DNA of 64,000 bases. Source: Durusdinium trenchii. Its lineage: Eukaryota > Sar > Dinophyceae > Suessiales > Symbiodiniaceae. Position 1 is the first letter of the stretch. Every line of letters starts with the position of its first letter. The translations under genes were made by a program, and so were the position numbers. The notes beneath the pieces were generated by a model. That model did no database searches and was not told the origin of the DNA. It saw nothing but the letters and a program-made list of their open reading frames with translations. This document shows positions 13,001-23,849 of the stretch, piece after piece. The stretch spans positions 1 through 64,000 of the forward strand of contig CAXAMN010013991.1 in NCBI GenBank assembly GCA_963970005.1, read 5' to 3'.

Positions 13001-14259
13001 CCCCAACGGTCGGCCCGGTCCAGTTCCATGGTGCGAATGGGAGCGACCACTAGGCCAGTGGTGCCTGGAGGCCCCAAGGCTTCACCTTCACCTGAGCTCC
13101 CAAGGCTTCACCGGGAGGCCCCTCTGTTGTATAACTTCCTTCTGTTCCAGCGTCTTTTTTCCCCTTAGCTGAACCTTACGCAACCACCATGTGAGCTTAC
13201 GCGAACATGGCTTTTTGAGAAGGACCTTACGCAGATCTTGCGCCTCTGCGTTGAGCACACCTGAGAACCATACCCCCAAGGAAAATGCTTACGCGACGAC
13301 AAGCATGATCAAAAGGACTCTGAAGCAAATGCAGCCCTCGGTTGGCGCAGCTTCTTGACTCTGCAGTGCGGCTTGATTGCGGCTTGTCACCTTCCCTTGG
13401 CGTTTGAGAAAACGATGTTTGCATCATTTTGCATCTACTTACTGCCGTGGGCTAGGGCCGCTAAGTTGGCTCAAACCTTACGAGAATCTGACTAACCAAA
13501 AGGAGCATTGCAGCCGGCATATTCATGGAACTGCAGGTGGAAACATGACACTTCTTAGGTAGTCCACTTGGTGCGAGGGTGCGCCACGCTTGCTAGATCT
13601 GTTTGAGGCTCCCGCTGCTTGTGCCACAACAAAATGACAGCCGACATTGCAGAGAATGGTGGGGAAAGTTCATCCTGTGCTACTTATATACCGGAAACAT
13701 AGTGCACACAGTTTCAAAGCTCCCATGATCCTGACACTTCCTTTCTTGACAGGGAGGTGTACTAGGAATATGCGTGTGAAAATACGAGTTCATGCAAAGC
13801 TTACGCAACATGCATGCCTCACAACTCCCTGATAACCTTACGCATTTTCAGGCGTTTGCATATGCCCAAATTCCACTTGACGAGGCAATTACTTAGTTCA
13901 TCTTGGGAAGTTTCTTGCGGTGCTCGCCTGGGGAACTGAGGGAACTGGTTCTTTGTGGATTCGGTCTGAACACAATTGGCAAATGGACCAATCTTGTTTT
14001 TGGTTTCCTGGAGCTTATTGGAAGAACAGCAAACAAGCCTGCCTTTGTTGTATAAGTCTGTGCTGTGATTTACGATTCAACGCAAGGTTCTCAAAGCAAG
14101 GAGACACCTAGAAAGTATGGCTAAGGCAGTCAAGAGGCAAAGGCAAAGATATTCCTTCTCCACCAATCTGGCTGCCAGCTGTGCAACCAGCCACTTTTCC
14201 ATGCTCGACTCCGTGCCAAAGGCCAAGGGCAAAACCCCTGGCGTTGGTGTGTCCAGTCC
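10038..14259 (-). CDS. RluA-type RNA pseudouridine synthase, five exons found (N-terminus missing)
   Basis: Exons in transcription order: 14259-about 14128 (GLDTPTPGVLPLAF with the catalytic-Asp loop, then LVEKEYLCL); about 12587-12519 (SPTGRIARTEYQAT); 11787-11727 (EVMLLAAHPITGRTHQI); 11142-11088 (VHFAFLGRPLLGDLTYG); 10158-10038 (EAPLPPELQNVLETL, stop at 10040-10038). These are, in order, the RLDxxTSG, ARTxY, TGRTHQIRVH, GDxxYG and C-terminal EAPLPxxL blocks of the RluA family, which converts uridine to pseudouridine in RNA. Phases agree: the 11727 exon ends A and the 11142 exon starts GA, giving the Arg of HQIRVH; the 11088 exon ends AG and the next starts A. Inferred donors are GA (11726) and GC (11087). 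The usual Arg before Leu-Asp reads Gly, and TSG reads TPG. No N-terminal NKP exon was found. Confidence 0.82.
13170..13850. repeat. Scattered CTTACGC motif cluster
   Basis: The heptamer CTTACGC occurs six times (13175, 13196, 13226, 13288, 13799 and 13838, approximately), plus one near-match 'cttacgag' at 13477. It is usually preceded by C or G and followed by A or G, with no regular spacing. The cluster lies in what would be an intron of the pseudouridine synthase gene. Confidence 0.5.
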
Positions 14260-14563
14260 CTGCGCATCAAACAAAGGCCTCCTTGCCACCCACATGGCCC
14301 ACATCTACTCGTTCGTGTCCAAGTGGCGGAAGTCCGGCCCGAGAAAAGGACCGATCAAGTTCGGCGGTTCTCAAACTGAGAAAAGCTGACCGATCCCAAA
14401 CACGACGACTCGTGCGAGAGTCTTCGACCGACCACGAGTGGCGAGAGTCTTCTTTCTCGGTGTGGGGAGGGCTCCCGGTGAGAGAGAGGAATCTGAAAGT
14501 CAGCGGGCCTCCTCACCGCGCGTGTTGAACACCTACAACCGCCTCTCCCAGAAATCAGCCTCG

Positions 14564-14619
14564 AATAGATAGAAAGGTTTCCAATACATTTTAAGCGAGG
14601 ATCTACTTTTCTATCTATT
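14564..14619. repeat. Short inverted repeat
   Basis: Arms 'aatagatagaaaggt' (14564-14578) and its near-complement (14605-14619, one mismatch) enclose 26 bp. A second small hairpin with 10-bp perfect arms is at 14883-14910. Either could be a tiny MITE remnant. Confidence 0.55.
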
Positions 14620-15097
14620 TGGGGGTCTATGCATTTGTGCCCAGCTTCTCCAAACGTGTCTCCACAGTCGGCCTGATGTGGGATGGTCTAAGCGACTGGT
14701 CACGGACAGTCGGCAGTTGAGGCGGGCGGCCAGGGCAGCCGCAAACCTCCGGCAGTTGAGGTTGCCGGGTAGTAGAGACCAAGACCGGTTGAGCAGTTCC
14801 AAGGAGCTGGATGGGAGGAAGTTCCAGTTGGGTTGATCTCCGAAGTTGATAGTTGAAAATAGGGGCCCGGACTAAAAAAGTGATGAGGATGTCAAAAGGC
14901 ACATCCTCATATATGATCACAACCCAATAGGGATCCGTATATGGTTTAGCTCACTTTAGTTCAATAGTGGTTGTCCTCAACTCATTGTTTTTGTACATTT
15001 TTGTACTGCTACGTACAGGGTGGAGGGTGGGGGGGTCAACCCACGTGTCTAGGGGAATCTTGGCCCTCGGAAGGTCTCGAGCAGGATAAAACCCCCA

Positions 15098-15098
<1 letters not shown>

Positions 15099-15128
<30 letters not shown>
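15099..15128. repeat. (ACG)n trinucleotide microsatellite
   Basis: About nine uninterrupted ACG units. The minus frame through it would give poly-Arg or poly-Val, but no exon signal surrounds it. Confidence 0.95.
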
Positions 15129-15462
15129 AGAACTGGGTTGGGACTAGTTGGGTTGTAGTTCTCTTGGGGGCAAACCATCGTCTGAAGTCCACCCGTGAGA
15201 AACACAACAGCTGTATTTTTGTTGTGGGGGGATCCACACCAAAGAACTGCAAATGGAACATATCTATTGTCAACTATTGTCTTTGAACGTTTAGTAGAGA
15301 GGAGTTGTGTCTGTCAAGGGGGTTTGTCCTTGATATCTTTGGACTCTCGCGGTTTATGGATGAGAGCATAACTACGTAAAGTATCGTACAGTAGTTAAAT
15401 ATAGTTAGTATCTATACGGGTGTTCCTTTCAAAAGGGATACCTTTTCGTGTGCTCCAATCGG

Positions 15463-15720
15463 ATCAATCGACTTTCACCCCCAAACGACGCCGAGCGTCA
15501 CCCAGCAACGGCCGCCAAGGAACTCTTCGGTCGAGGTGCCTTCTGGCTTATTGGCCATCAGAAGGCCGGGCCCTCCAAGCTGGTGGGGCCCAAGCAGGCC
15601 GGACCCAGGGAGGTCCGGAGGAGGTTTCAGCAATTACAGGTGCAAATGTGCAAGAAAAACTGCCAGAAAACCATGGGCCTGCTGTGGGCAACACAAACCC
15701 CACAATCTAAGATTAACAAA
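15463..15720 (+). CDS. Candidate plus-strand exon, unrecognised
   Basis: The plus frame reads ERHPATAAKELFGRGAFWLI, then HQKAGPSKLVGPKQAG, then REVRRRFQQLQVQM. It is basic and has normal protein composition, better than the opposite-strand frames. If real, it runs against the prevailing minus-strand direction of the window. No family recognised. Confidence 0.3.
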
Positions 15721-15772
15721 AACGAAACAAACGCGGTTAGAAGGAAACGCTACCTGTTCAATCTACGTAGAA

Positions 15773-15900
15773 ACGGACTTTGGAGTATTCACGGCTGGAA
15801 CATCCACAAACAAAATTGTGGCCGCTCCATCCTTGCATGATGATCTCTTCTGCAGTGAAATTGGGAACAGCATCCTTCTTCCCCGCCTGCGCTCAGCAGG
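15773..15900 (-). CDS. Candidate host exon, unrecognised
   Basis: The minus frame reads RRMLFPISLQKRSSCKDGAA followed by TILFVDVPAVNTPKSV, then a stop. Its composition is convincing, but it is short and no domain is identified. Confidence 0.3.
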
Positions 15901-15929
15901 TTGCAGGGTGAAAAATTGAAAGTACATAA

Positions 15930-16740
15930 AACTGATGAGCTACAATACAAACTGCAATGATTATTGCAATATAGTAAATGACAAAAATCGAGGCAAACAC
16001 ATGTGTCGAAAAATGTTTACTTTCCGATTTGGGAGGCCACACTGCGGTGACCACAACCTCAAAAATCTACCGCAAGAGGTTTGCTGGATTTGTTCCCCCA
16101 TAATATGGTCCTGCTGGAACCACGCAGCTACTCACAAGGAATGCAACTTACAGCGGCTGGTCATGGCTGGTCACACCCATCTGATTGTGATTGCACGAAT
16201 TGTTTCGGCCGCTGAAGTTCTAGATTCTAGAAGAGTAGAACACCCTTAGAAATCGAGGAATCCGCCAACTCCCACATTCAGTGGCGATTGGAGACCGCAG
16301 ACCAACGCCTTCCAACTGGTCGAAACACTGCAAAGTAGTTCTCTTGCCTCGAATCTCTCAATCCGTGTATGTGTGTATGTGCCACACCCTGTTTCCAAGG
16401 GTCACCGACAGGTCTTGCATTTAATTTGTAATTCAAGCAGCGGGGCATGGCCAGTCTTCCCACGTTGCCCAATGAAGTACCGAAGACTGGTGGAAGCATT
16501 CAGGGACGCCTGAGTGTGTACCTGCATCACCTGCATCTGGATTCCGAAACCTACGTAAGGACAAAGCTGTGAAATTCGGTGTTTTGCAGAAGAAAAGTTC
16601 TGATGCACTCGTCCAATGCAGTAACGTAAAGGGCTAATGCATCGGTGAGTTTTACCAGCTGTTCTCTAAGTACTGCTTAAGCTATTCCACTCCTATGTTT
16701 TGCAGTCAAGCCCTAATGCAGTAAAGGGCTAACAAATTCG
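15930..16740. other. No confident gene
   Basis: Only short overlapping frames were seen. The words 'gtaaagggcta' and 'tgcagtaa' recur around 16618-16730, suggesting a small local duplication. Confidence 0.3.
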
Positions 16741-16746
16741 CTGATC

Positions 16747-16776
16747 CGAGAGAGAGGGAGAGAGAGAGAGAGAGAG
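16747..16776. repeat. (GA)n tract
   Basis: Interrupted (ag)n running into a purine-rich stretch that extends to about 16810. Confidence 0.85.
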
Positions 16777-16822
16777 AAAGAGGGAAAGGAGAAAAGGAAA
16801 AAAAAGTAAAAGCACAAAAGCA

Positions 16823-16920
16823 AGTGCTCCTAGCTACGCGCAAGCGTCCAGGGACACACCAAGGAGAGGGGTATACCTGAGTGTTACATTCAGGAATACA
16901 CCAAAAAGGCAAAGAGAGAA
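16823..16920 (-). repeat. Dispersed repeat, inverted copy of the 25.5-kb array unit
   Basis: Read on the minus strand it contains 'tgtgtccctggacgcttg' followed by 'tagctaggagcac' and a pyrimidine run. This matches the unit repeated at 25455-25800 on the plus strand. It is therefore a member of a dispersed family present in both orientations. Confidence 0.65.
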
Positions 16921-16924
16921 GAAG

Positions 16925-18335
16925 GGGAGGGTAGGGGGAGGAAAGGGACTAAGGTCCCGACACTCCAACGAGTCTTGAACAAGCTTCGGCCGCTGCGGCC
17001 ACGTACGCCGTGCCAAAATGGCTGGCAGCTTTGACCGCTACGGTCACGCGGAGGCATGAGCCAGCTTGGAATTCAAAAATCCGACAAGTCTTGGCAAATA
17101 ACTTTGGCATAAGACTACTGCGCCCGCTCTGGGCACGTGCGTTTCCACGGCATTGGAAACATAGACCAACCCCCGCTCAACGGGTCCACAGGGGCCACTC
17201 TGCGGGGTCACCCTGGCTCTCACTAGGACGGACACACTTATAGAAATGCGTACTGATGTGAATGCGGCGCCACACGCCGGCCTAAGCGAAAAACCTAAGA
17301 AACCAGGGTGAGTAAAGGGAAAACTCCACAGCTCAACGACGGTGAGTTCAGCACTAGACGATTACTGCAAAACACCCAAGTGGAACAGCTTGTCCATTAA
17401 GTAGGTTTCTCTCCAAGCAGGTACGTCAATCCGGCATCCCGGATTAATTTCACAGATGCAACACTGGCGTCTTCGTTGGTGCCAGTCCAGTGTGCATCCC
17501 TGGCACCCCCTGCTGAAAGACAAAAGAATCGTCACACTCCTACAGGATCCTGTGATTTCAAGGGGCACACACACAGAAACCTGAGGCTTGTGTTGTTTTT
17601 TCCGTCCCAGGAGACATGGACCGATTACACGGCAGGGTGAAACAAACCCGATGGTTTCTTTTCTAGCAAGGGGCCGCGAATTTGTGTAGTGTAGCTACTT
17701 AGCTCCCGGTTCAATGGGTGTGAATACTATGAAATATTATCCATGGATGCCTCCGGCTCCGAATCGATCCCTCCTGAGCACCAGCTTTTTGGCTTACTAG
17801 CTGTGTAAATATCTATATATATATTATATGGGAAAGCCTGTTTGTGAAAATGGTTTGGTCCAAACGGTGCAGGCCAAAGCAAATACCTTGGGCCAAGCAC
17901 CATCAAGCAGCACCCCTTGTCGGCGCCTGTCGGCCTGTTCTCATGACCAAGTGGCCGCTTTGTGCCCCAAAGCACGGTTGAACGATTCAGCCAAAGTGCC
18001 CACCTGTCATGCCAAGTGGTGCAGTGTCGATGATACAACTCGGTGTCGATGATACAACGAGGGCTTTCTCAAAATGCGGGCAACATGGGGAAATTCCTGA
18101 CTGCTTTTTCCGGATCGTCACACTCATGCTGGGTAGTAAGTCGTTTCCCGTGTGTCGCTCTTTCTCAGAAGAATTTTAATGTGCTCAATTTCATGTTGGC
18201 TCATGAATCAAAGGAACAGGTGCCAGTTCTTGTGTGGAACCGCCTACGGCCACCTCTCTCTGTCTCTCTCGTTGTGGATCACATCCATGTGTATCAGGCC
18301 ATTGAAAAATAGCACGCAAACAATCTCAATTAATA
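16925..18335. other. No confident gene
   Basis: Open frames on both strands lack recognisable motifs (for example - 17362-17574, Cys-rich, CCICEINPGC). An AT tract lies at 17812-17826. Confidence 0.3.
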
Positions 18336-18344
18336 TGTAATTAT

Positions 18345-18450
18345 TACTCCCTATGGATCCACATACCTTCTCAGAAGGTACTTGGACCCTCCAAGCCCAC
18401 ATAAATAGTCTCCAAATACCTTCTGAGGAGGTACTTGGATCCATAGGGAC
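18345..18450. mobile_element. MITE-like element, family 2, copy A
   Basis: About 106 bp with roughly 40-bp imperfect terminal inverted repeats: left 'tccctatggatcc...accttctcagaagg' and right its complement ending at 18448. The candidate target-site duplication TAATTAT flanks it (18338-18344 and 18451-18457). It has no coding capacity. A related copy lies at 63291-63393. Confidence 0.75.
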
Positions 18451-18644
18451 TAATTATGAGCTTTTTGGCTGCCTGTGTAGCAGGCTATGGCTTGATGGAT
18501 TTCTTGGGCCACGGCTCCAAAAAAGTGTAGAATTTCTGGTTCGCACAGGAAGCTAGGCTGCGCAGCAACATGTTGTTGGACTGCAGGGAGCCAGGCTCGT
18601 TACAAGGCAGTCCTATGAATTCCAACTGCATCCTTCCCCGTCAA

Positions 18645-18830
18645 CTACCCAGCTGCCTCAACTGCGCCCGGGGTCATCTGCGCATTCTGCATGGCTGTTA
18701 AGCAAGCCAAGGCAGCTTCCTGGGCATGCACCAACTGGACCAAATGCACAATGAATCGCAGCGCATCCGCCCCAAAGCAAACGGAAGAATTGCAAAACGC
18801 TTCCCGCCTTCGCTCGAAACGCGAAAGACC
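18645..18830 (-). CDS. Candidate host exon, unrecognised
   Basis: The minus frame reads ADALRFIVHLVQLVHAQEAA and LACLTAMQNAQMTPGAVEAA before a stop. It is helix-rich and unlike the low-complexity neighbours. No family recognised. Confidence 0.28.
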   Translation of the reverse strand, partial: GLSRFERRREAFCNSSVCFGADALRFIVHLVQLVHAQEAALACLTAMQNAQMTPGAVEAAG

Positions 18831-18989
18831 CACGGTAAAAGACTTGCGCTGTGTGGTTGGTATATTTGATGGGGGAACAGGGCTCATGACTCCTGAGGGG
18901 CTCTGCGTGACCTTCTCACAAGGAATTGTCTGTATCATTCTGTAACTATGTTAAGTAGAAAATCGACCAGTTTGGACAGCTAGGACCTA

Positions 18990-19500
18990 GATTCCTTTGA
19001 AATCGGTCAGCTGTGATGAAATTCCTGGCTGCAGGATTTCTTCTAGGTGGGGGACTCTCTTCCAGCACAGCACCCGGCAGGCCCTGCAGCCACCAGACCC
19101 AAGCCATGGAGGATGCACAGCTGGCCAGAGCGGAGACATAACAAACACGACTCATCTTGACCTCGCGAAAAACGGCGCCATTGCCGCCATGTTTGTGAAA
19201 ACAAATCGGTATGTGCTGGAACCGGGCCTCGTCGTTCCCAACAAGACAACAAAAGGCAAGCAAACGAAACAGGTTGTTACTCTGCTTGGATTCCTTATGA
19301 CCGGAAACAACATCAGGGATTGGACGTGAAGAGCAGTTCGGTGGTGGAATCCGAGCTGTTCTTGGAGGATCCTCCGAGCAGCAAGGTCGTTGCTGATTCG
19401 TGTCTAGGAAGGAACCCCTTGCTTGTGACCCTGTATTTCCTTCAAACCTGATATAATTGTTCATAAGCTCTTATATTCTGCTTAAACTGATCTAGTCTTG
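18990..19500 (-). other. Open minus frame, possible secreted or membrane protein start
   Basis: Within the frame open from 19464 to 18946 there is an internal Met followed by SRVCYVSALASCASSMAWVW and WLQGLPGAVLEES, which resembles a signal peptide and cleavage region. The upstream part of the frame looks non-coding. The call is tentative. Confidence 0.2.
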
Positions 19501-19746
19501 CCCTTTAATGCTTTAAAAAAGGTGTTTAAGCACTAAACAACGACCATTAAAGGTTAACACTAATTTCTCTAACCTTATATAATGTAAAAAATATGTATAT
19601 ATATATACATAGTAAAATGAGCTGTTTGTGCCAATGCAGCCAAAGGCTTCATCTGTTGTACATCTGCGTGGCCATCAAGGACAACTCTCACATACAAGCA
19701 ATAAATTTGTCTGAAAACGTTTTTTTTCTTTGGGGGGGGTGGTAGC

Positions 19747-19771
19747 ATATATATATATATATATATATATA
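19747..19771. repeat. (AT)n microsatellite
   Basis: A 25-bp pure AT run next to a G8 run and a T8 run. Other pure (TA)n tracts are at 33819-33832, 40307-40322, 43651-43671, 45725-45740 and 53567-53580. Confidence 0.95.
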
Positions 19772-20301
19772 CGAGACTCATGCCCTTCTGCACAACAACC
19801 ATATAACCAGAGTGGAGGAATGCCCCTTTGTTACTTTGTTGGTGGGTCCGCTCCCTCAGAACGGAACAAATTCACTGCCGATCTACTGATTTTGTGGTTA
19901 TAGAAGGGCATAAACCAGGTGGATTGGCGCTTGGCTTGTGAAAGGCCTACCTTACCTGATGTGACTGTCAGCGTCCCAATGATGGTGACCACCAATTGCT
20001 CGGTAAGAATGCATAGAACTCCAACTGATATGTGTTTGTTGGCCTTTGAAAAAATTGTATCATGACCTATCCAATTCTGACCCAAACCTGGTGCAAAAAG
20101 TTCCATAGACATCTATAGGCTGCCCACTGCATCCACCAAGTGAGCATTCAATCAAACTGCTGGCAGCAACGACACAGCTCGTGGCCAACTTGAAAGTCCC
20201 GTACTGATGGCTGAACTGAGGCTGAAGTGATTCGGCTCCACCTGCAAGTTGCGGCCGTGTCAAGTCGAGTCCTGTGGGACAAAGTGGGGCGAGCTGCTAC
20301 T

Positions 20302-20770
20302 TCAGCCCCCAACCGGGTTCGTATGCTCAAACTCGTAGTGCTCAAAGCAGTCTTTGTTGGGGAAGGCTTTGCAACACACACAGGGCAAACGGTCGGAGCT
20401 GCCAGATTGGACGGGCACTTTGAGGGTAATGAGCAGGGGGGTCCTCCAAGCGCTGATGTTTGGTGGCCTGCTCCTGCCCCTCGCGCCTGTTGGATTCTGG
20501 GAATTTGGGGTCCCCGTACAAACCTCTCCAAAAAACGCTATGTCATGCTATCCAAAGACCAGATTCCACTTGACAGTCGGGTGTCCAACACGATTCATGT
20601 CCAGACTCCGTGAGTCATTTTTGAACCTGGCAGCAGAAGGGTCTTGCTGGGCGAGCTCGGGCGCGCCAGCCATGTCAGGGCGGAAGGGCTTCCCAGCTGG
20701 GCACCCGGCCGAACAAATGTCCAGTGATCATCTGTAAATTCCAGAACTGGCCATGTTTCGGGAAGCTCCT
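20302..20770 (-). CDS. Candidate C2H2 zinc-finger protein exon(s)
   Basis: At 20302-about 20440 the minus frame reads VPVQSGSSDRLPCVCCKAF followed by PNKDCFEHYEFEHTNP. This fits a classic C2H2 finger, CxxC-KAF-x7-H-x4-H, as in nucleic-acid-binding fingers. It ends in GG then TGA, or at a GT donor just before. A second coding-like stretch upstream, about 20610-20770 (LPETWPVLEFTDDHWTFVRP), may be another exon of the same gene; that join is inferred. A single finger is a weak identification. Confidence 0.35.
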
Positions 20771-21089
20771 GCTTACTTGAGCATGGTTCCATTGCAGCAC
20801 GTCCAAAATGTGCTGGCTCTACACATCTCTTCGCTGGGCACGGTCATACAGCAAAGCAGCACATGCCGGGGCCCTTCAAATTCTGAACCAAACAAACTAC
20901 CCTCCCGCAAACGATCCCTACAGGAACCAGAAAATTGACTGGTGGTTTCGACCACTTTCCGAATACCAACCCAGTGGTTTTGGGGGTCCATGGTAATCTG
21001 CAGGGGAGTATATGCCTGTCGTTCCCTAGCGAAAAAAAAAAGCGGTCGTTTGAAGCTGCCGTTGGATAACCCAACGTCGGACACGCCGA

Positions 21090-23450
21090 AAGGAAAGCGA
21101 CTCTAAGCGACTCGCAGCGACTCATAGTTACAGTTAACTGTAGAATAACATGACTAACATGTGGTTGATCAAGAACGGTTTCGTTGCATAGGGCGAAGAT
21201 TCCATAAGGTATGAGGCGAACATTTGGCGCGGTTTTGTGACATAGCCTCAATCGATTTGGATCCATTGGCATATGTTTGGAGCAGCTGTGAAGTGATCTT
21301 CAGCGGTATGTCTACTAATTTTAGCGGTCAGTTGAGCCTCATAACTTCCCCCAGCTGAAGCCTAACAAGGAACCACAGTAGCTTCAGTGATGGATGAGAG
21401 TGATTTGACAAACCCACAAAAATTACCATTGGGGCGGCCGGGTCCCAATGCAAAATGGTCTATTGGATTCTCTGGGTTCGTGCCAGTGGTGCCTGCATCT
21501 GGTACTGCACCGCCTGCCTCTACAAATTGACTGCTGCCAAGGTGCGTCTCGAATTCGACTGCACAGTGGATTGCCATGTAATCATGCAAATGCTTGCCAC
21601 AATGGCTGGTGACTTTCCCCAACGTTATTTGTTTTTGTAAATTACCCACTGGCCCAGTGGGTCCTGCGATTACACCCACGTCTGGAGAAAAAACAGAACT
21701 TCTCCGGGAGCAGCTGGCTAATCAAGCTTGCCTCCAAGCCAATGATCAACAACCCCGACATCTCAGGATGATTCAGGGTGGGTGCTAATAATAGCGACCG
21801 AGTGGACTTGGCTGACCTTCCCAAGCAGGATTGTTCTTGCAATTCTGTGGGGCAAACAAACCTTGAACCTTTCAGGTACCAAAACCGTTTTGCAAATCCC
21901 CAGCGGTTTGGAGCACCCGGCGCCCCAAACGAACCCGGGCCGAGATCTGTAAGGGCAACCATTCACTAACCCTGGACACGAAAGAATCCGTATCGCACCC
22001 AGCATGTATGATGCTCCTGGGGCCCCTTGCCCTGGAACAAAGGAAACGATTGCAGAATGCAATCTATATAATAATAAACATGTTGTCCAAACTCCGAGAC
22101 ACTAATGGTCCCGAAAGCCTTTGGCAGCATTGGACACTTTCAGAGGTGCCAGTTCATTTTGTTATTGATCAAACGTGCGCCACCTATTGAAATTATTCAT
22201 TTGGGACAAACAGCAGGCGTTGATCTGGCGAGAGGTCGCAAATATCGAGGGCCACTTTTGACTTGTCGTGCATTGCTTTGCTAGATCTTGTTTCGTTTCA
22301 TGTTTCTTGGAGGGAAGTCCTACAGTAGATTTCTTGAACGTTCCAACAGCATCGATAGCAGCATAACAATACAACACGTACAACATTGCTGGCAAAAGAA
22401 AGGTTCCAGGCTGGTGTCACAATCTGCTACCGAACGCCTTTGCATCAAATGAAAGGATGCTTCCAAGTTGCTCAGTCGAGCCGACTGAAACATTCCTCAA
22501 AGGAACTGCCGGAAGCGAACGAAGTACACATACAGAAGTGAACTATCCAGACGTTGCAAATGTTCAAACACGCATGGCTTACACCAGATGACACCAAAAA
22601 AAAAAAAGCAGCCGGCAAACTCCAAACATTAACAGGACACAACCACCAGGAAAAGGGCTTGCCAGTGCCAACTTCACCCTGATGCTGTCCTCAAAACACG
22701 TTGTTTGCTCAGAACAGCATCGGGTTTTTCTTAAGAACGGCTTGAGAAACTTCCATCGAATTCCTTGCAAACGCATCCTCGGAACTCAGAACGACAAACA
22801 CACGCGCCGATTCTGACAGCACACTCAACCCTCAGAGTGAAACAGTTGGAGCTTCCTTCCGCAAGTCAAGGATGCTGCCTCTCCTGCTTCCGTCGTCCTT
22901 AGTTGCGCAGCGTGACCAATAAGGGGAAACTAAATGTAGATCATCCTTGAAGCACTGGTTCCCGGAGAGCGTCTGCTTTCGGTTGCTTCAAAAGTCTCAT
23001 ATTTGGCTAATCTGCCGCTGAATTGGTGAATTCCCCAATTTCTGAGTCTGTCCATGAAATTTGTGGATCGTCTTGAAATGGTTCTTGCTTCATTGGATTC
23101 CAGCACTGGACCTCCAGGGACAAAATCACCAGCATGGTACATCTTTCAAGGGGTTGTGCGATCTTAGGGCACAAACAAGGCAGATTTCTAAGTTTCAACT
23201 TCCGGCAACCATGACGGCTACACAATTGTATAACTGCGTACATTTGCCTTCTACAAGGTTTCGGGCACATTATCCAAAACAGCTGCCTGGACATTTCCCG
23301 CATGCATTTTTACAAAGACCTCACCTAACATTGCTACAGCAACTCTTACAGCAAAACGTCGCCCTCCCAAGGCTAGACGCTTGAGAAACACTCAGATTCA
23401 GTAAGGAGAACTCCCCGGACGGGTGCCAACTCTCAAACAAAAGGAATGCC
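21090..23450. other. No confident gene
   Basis: Frames at 21455-21640 (+; CTVDCHVIMQMLATM) and 23007-23303 (-) are mildly protein-like. Nothing is diagnostic. A poly-A run lies at 22595-22606. Confidence 0.3.
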
Positions 23451-23457
23451 AGCATCC

Positions 23458-23712
23458 TTAAAGGGAAACATCACTCTCTGAACCCGAACTGGGTCCTGGT
23501 CCCCTTTGAGGTGGCCCTCGCACTACAGTGGATTTGCACCTCTTTGGTTTGGGCGATCCGAAGCGGTGCCGATCCCTCCGTTCGGGGATCCTTCGGGCAC
23601 GTGCGGCGGGAACAAAGGAGTCGTGTGTCTCCATTGGTCTGCCGATGGTGCGGTTGTGGGCACTGATTGGAGGGCGCGGGAGTGGCGTTTTTTTTTTCTG
23701 GAACACTTGCAA
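23458..23712 (-). CDS. Candidate basic C-terminal exon, unrecognised
   Basis: The minus frame contains RRIPERRDRHRFGSPKPKRC and ends GPSSGSESDVSL, then a stop. It is basic, Arg/Ser-rich and disordered, as in the tails of nuclear RNA-binding proteins, but low complexity limits confidence. Confidence 0.25.
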   Translation of the reverse strand: MQVFQKKKTPLPRPPISAHNRTIGRPMETHDSFVPAARARRIPERRDRHRFGSPKPKRCKSTVVRGPPQRGPGPSSGSESDVSL

Positions 23713-23849
23713 CGTGCTGCGTTCCTCTCAAGGTTGTACCCTCATGCACCTTTTGAACATCCATAAACCTTTTCAACCACCCCAATTCCCAATGTAGATT
23801 TAGATAAATATTCCACACAATAGCCACTTCCGAGCCTGGCATGGGGCGA

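Noticed and set aside
14883-14915. Possible N-terminal exon of the pseudouridine synthase (IIYEDVPFDILIT)
   Set aside because: The sequence is a perfect small hairpin, and no NKP motif follows as the family requires.
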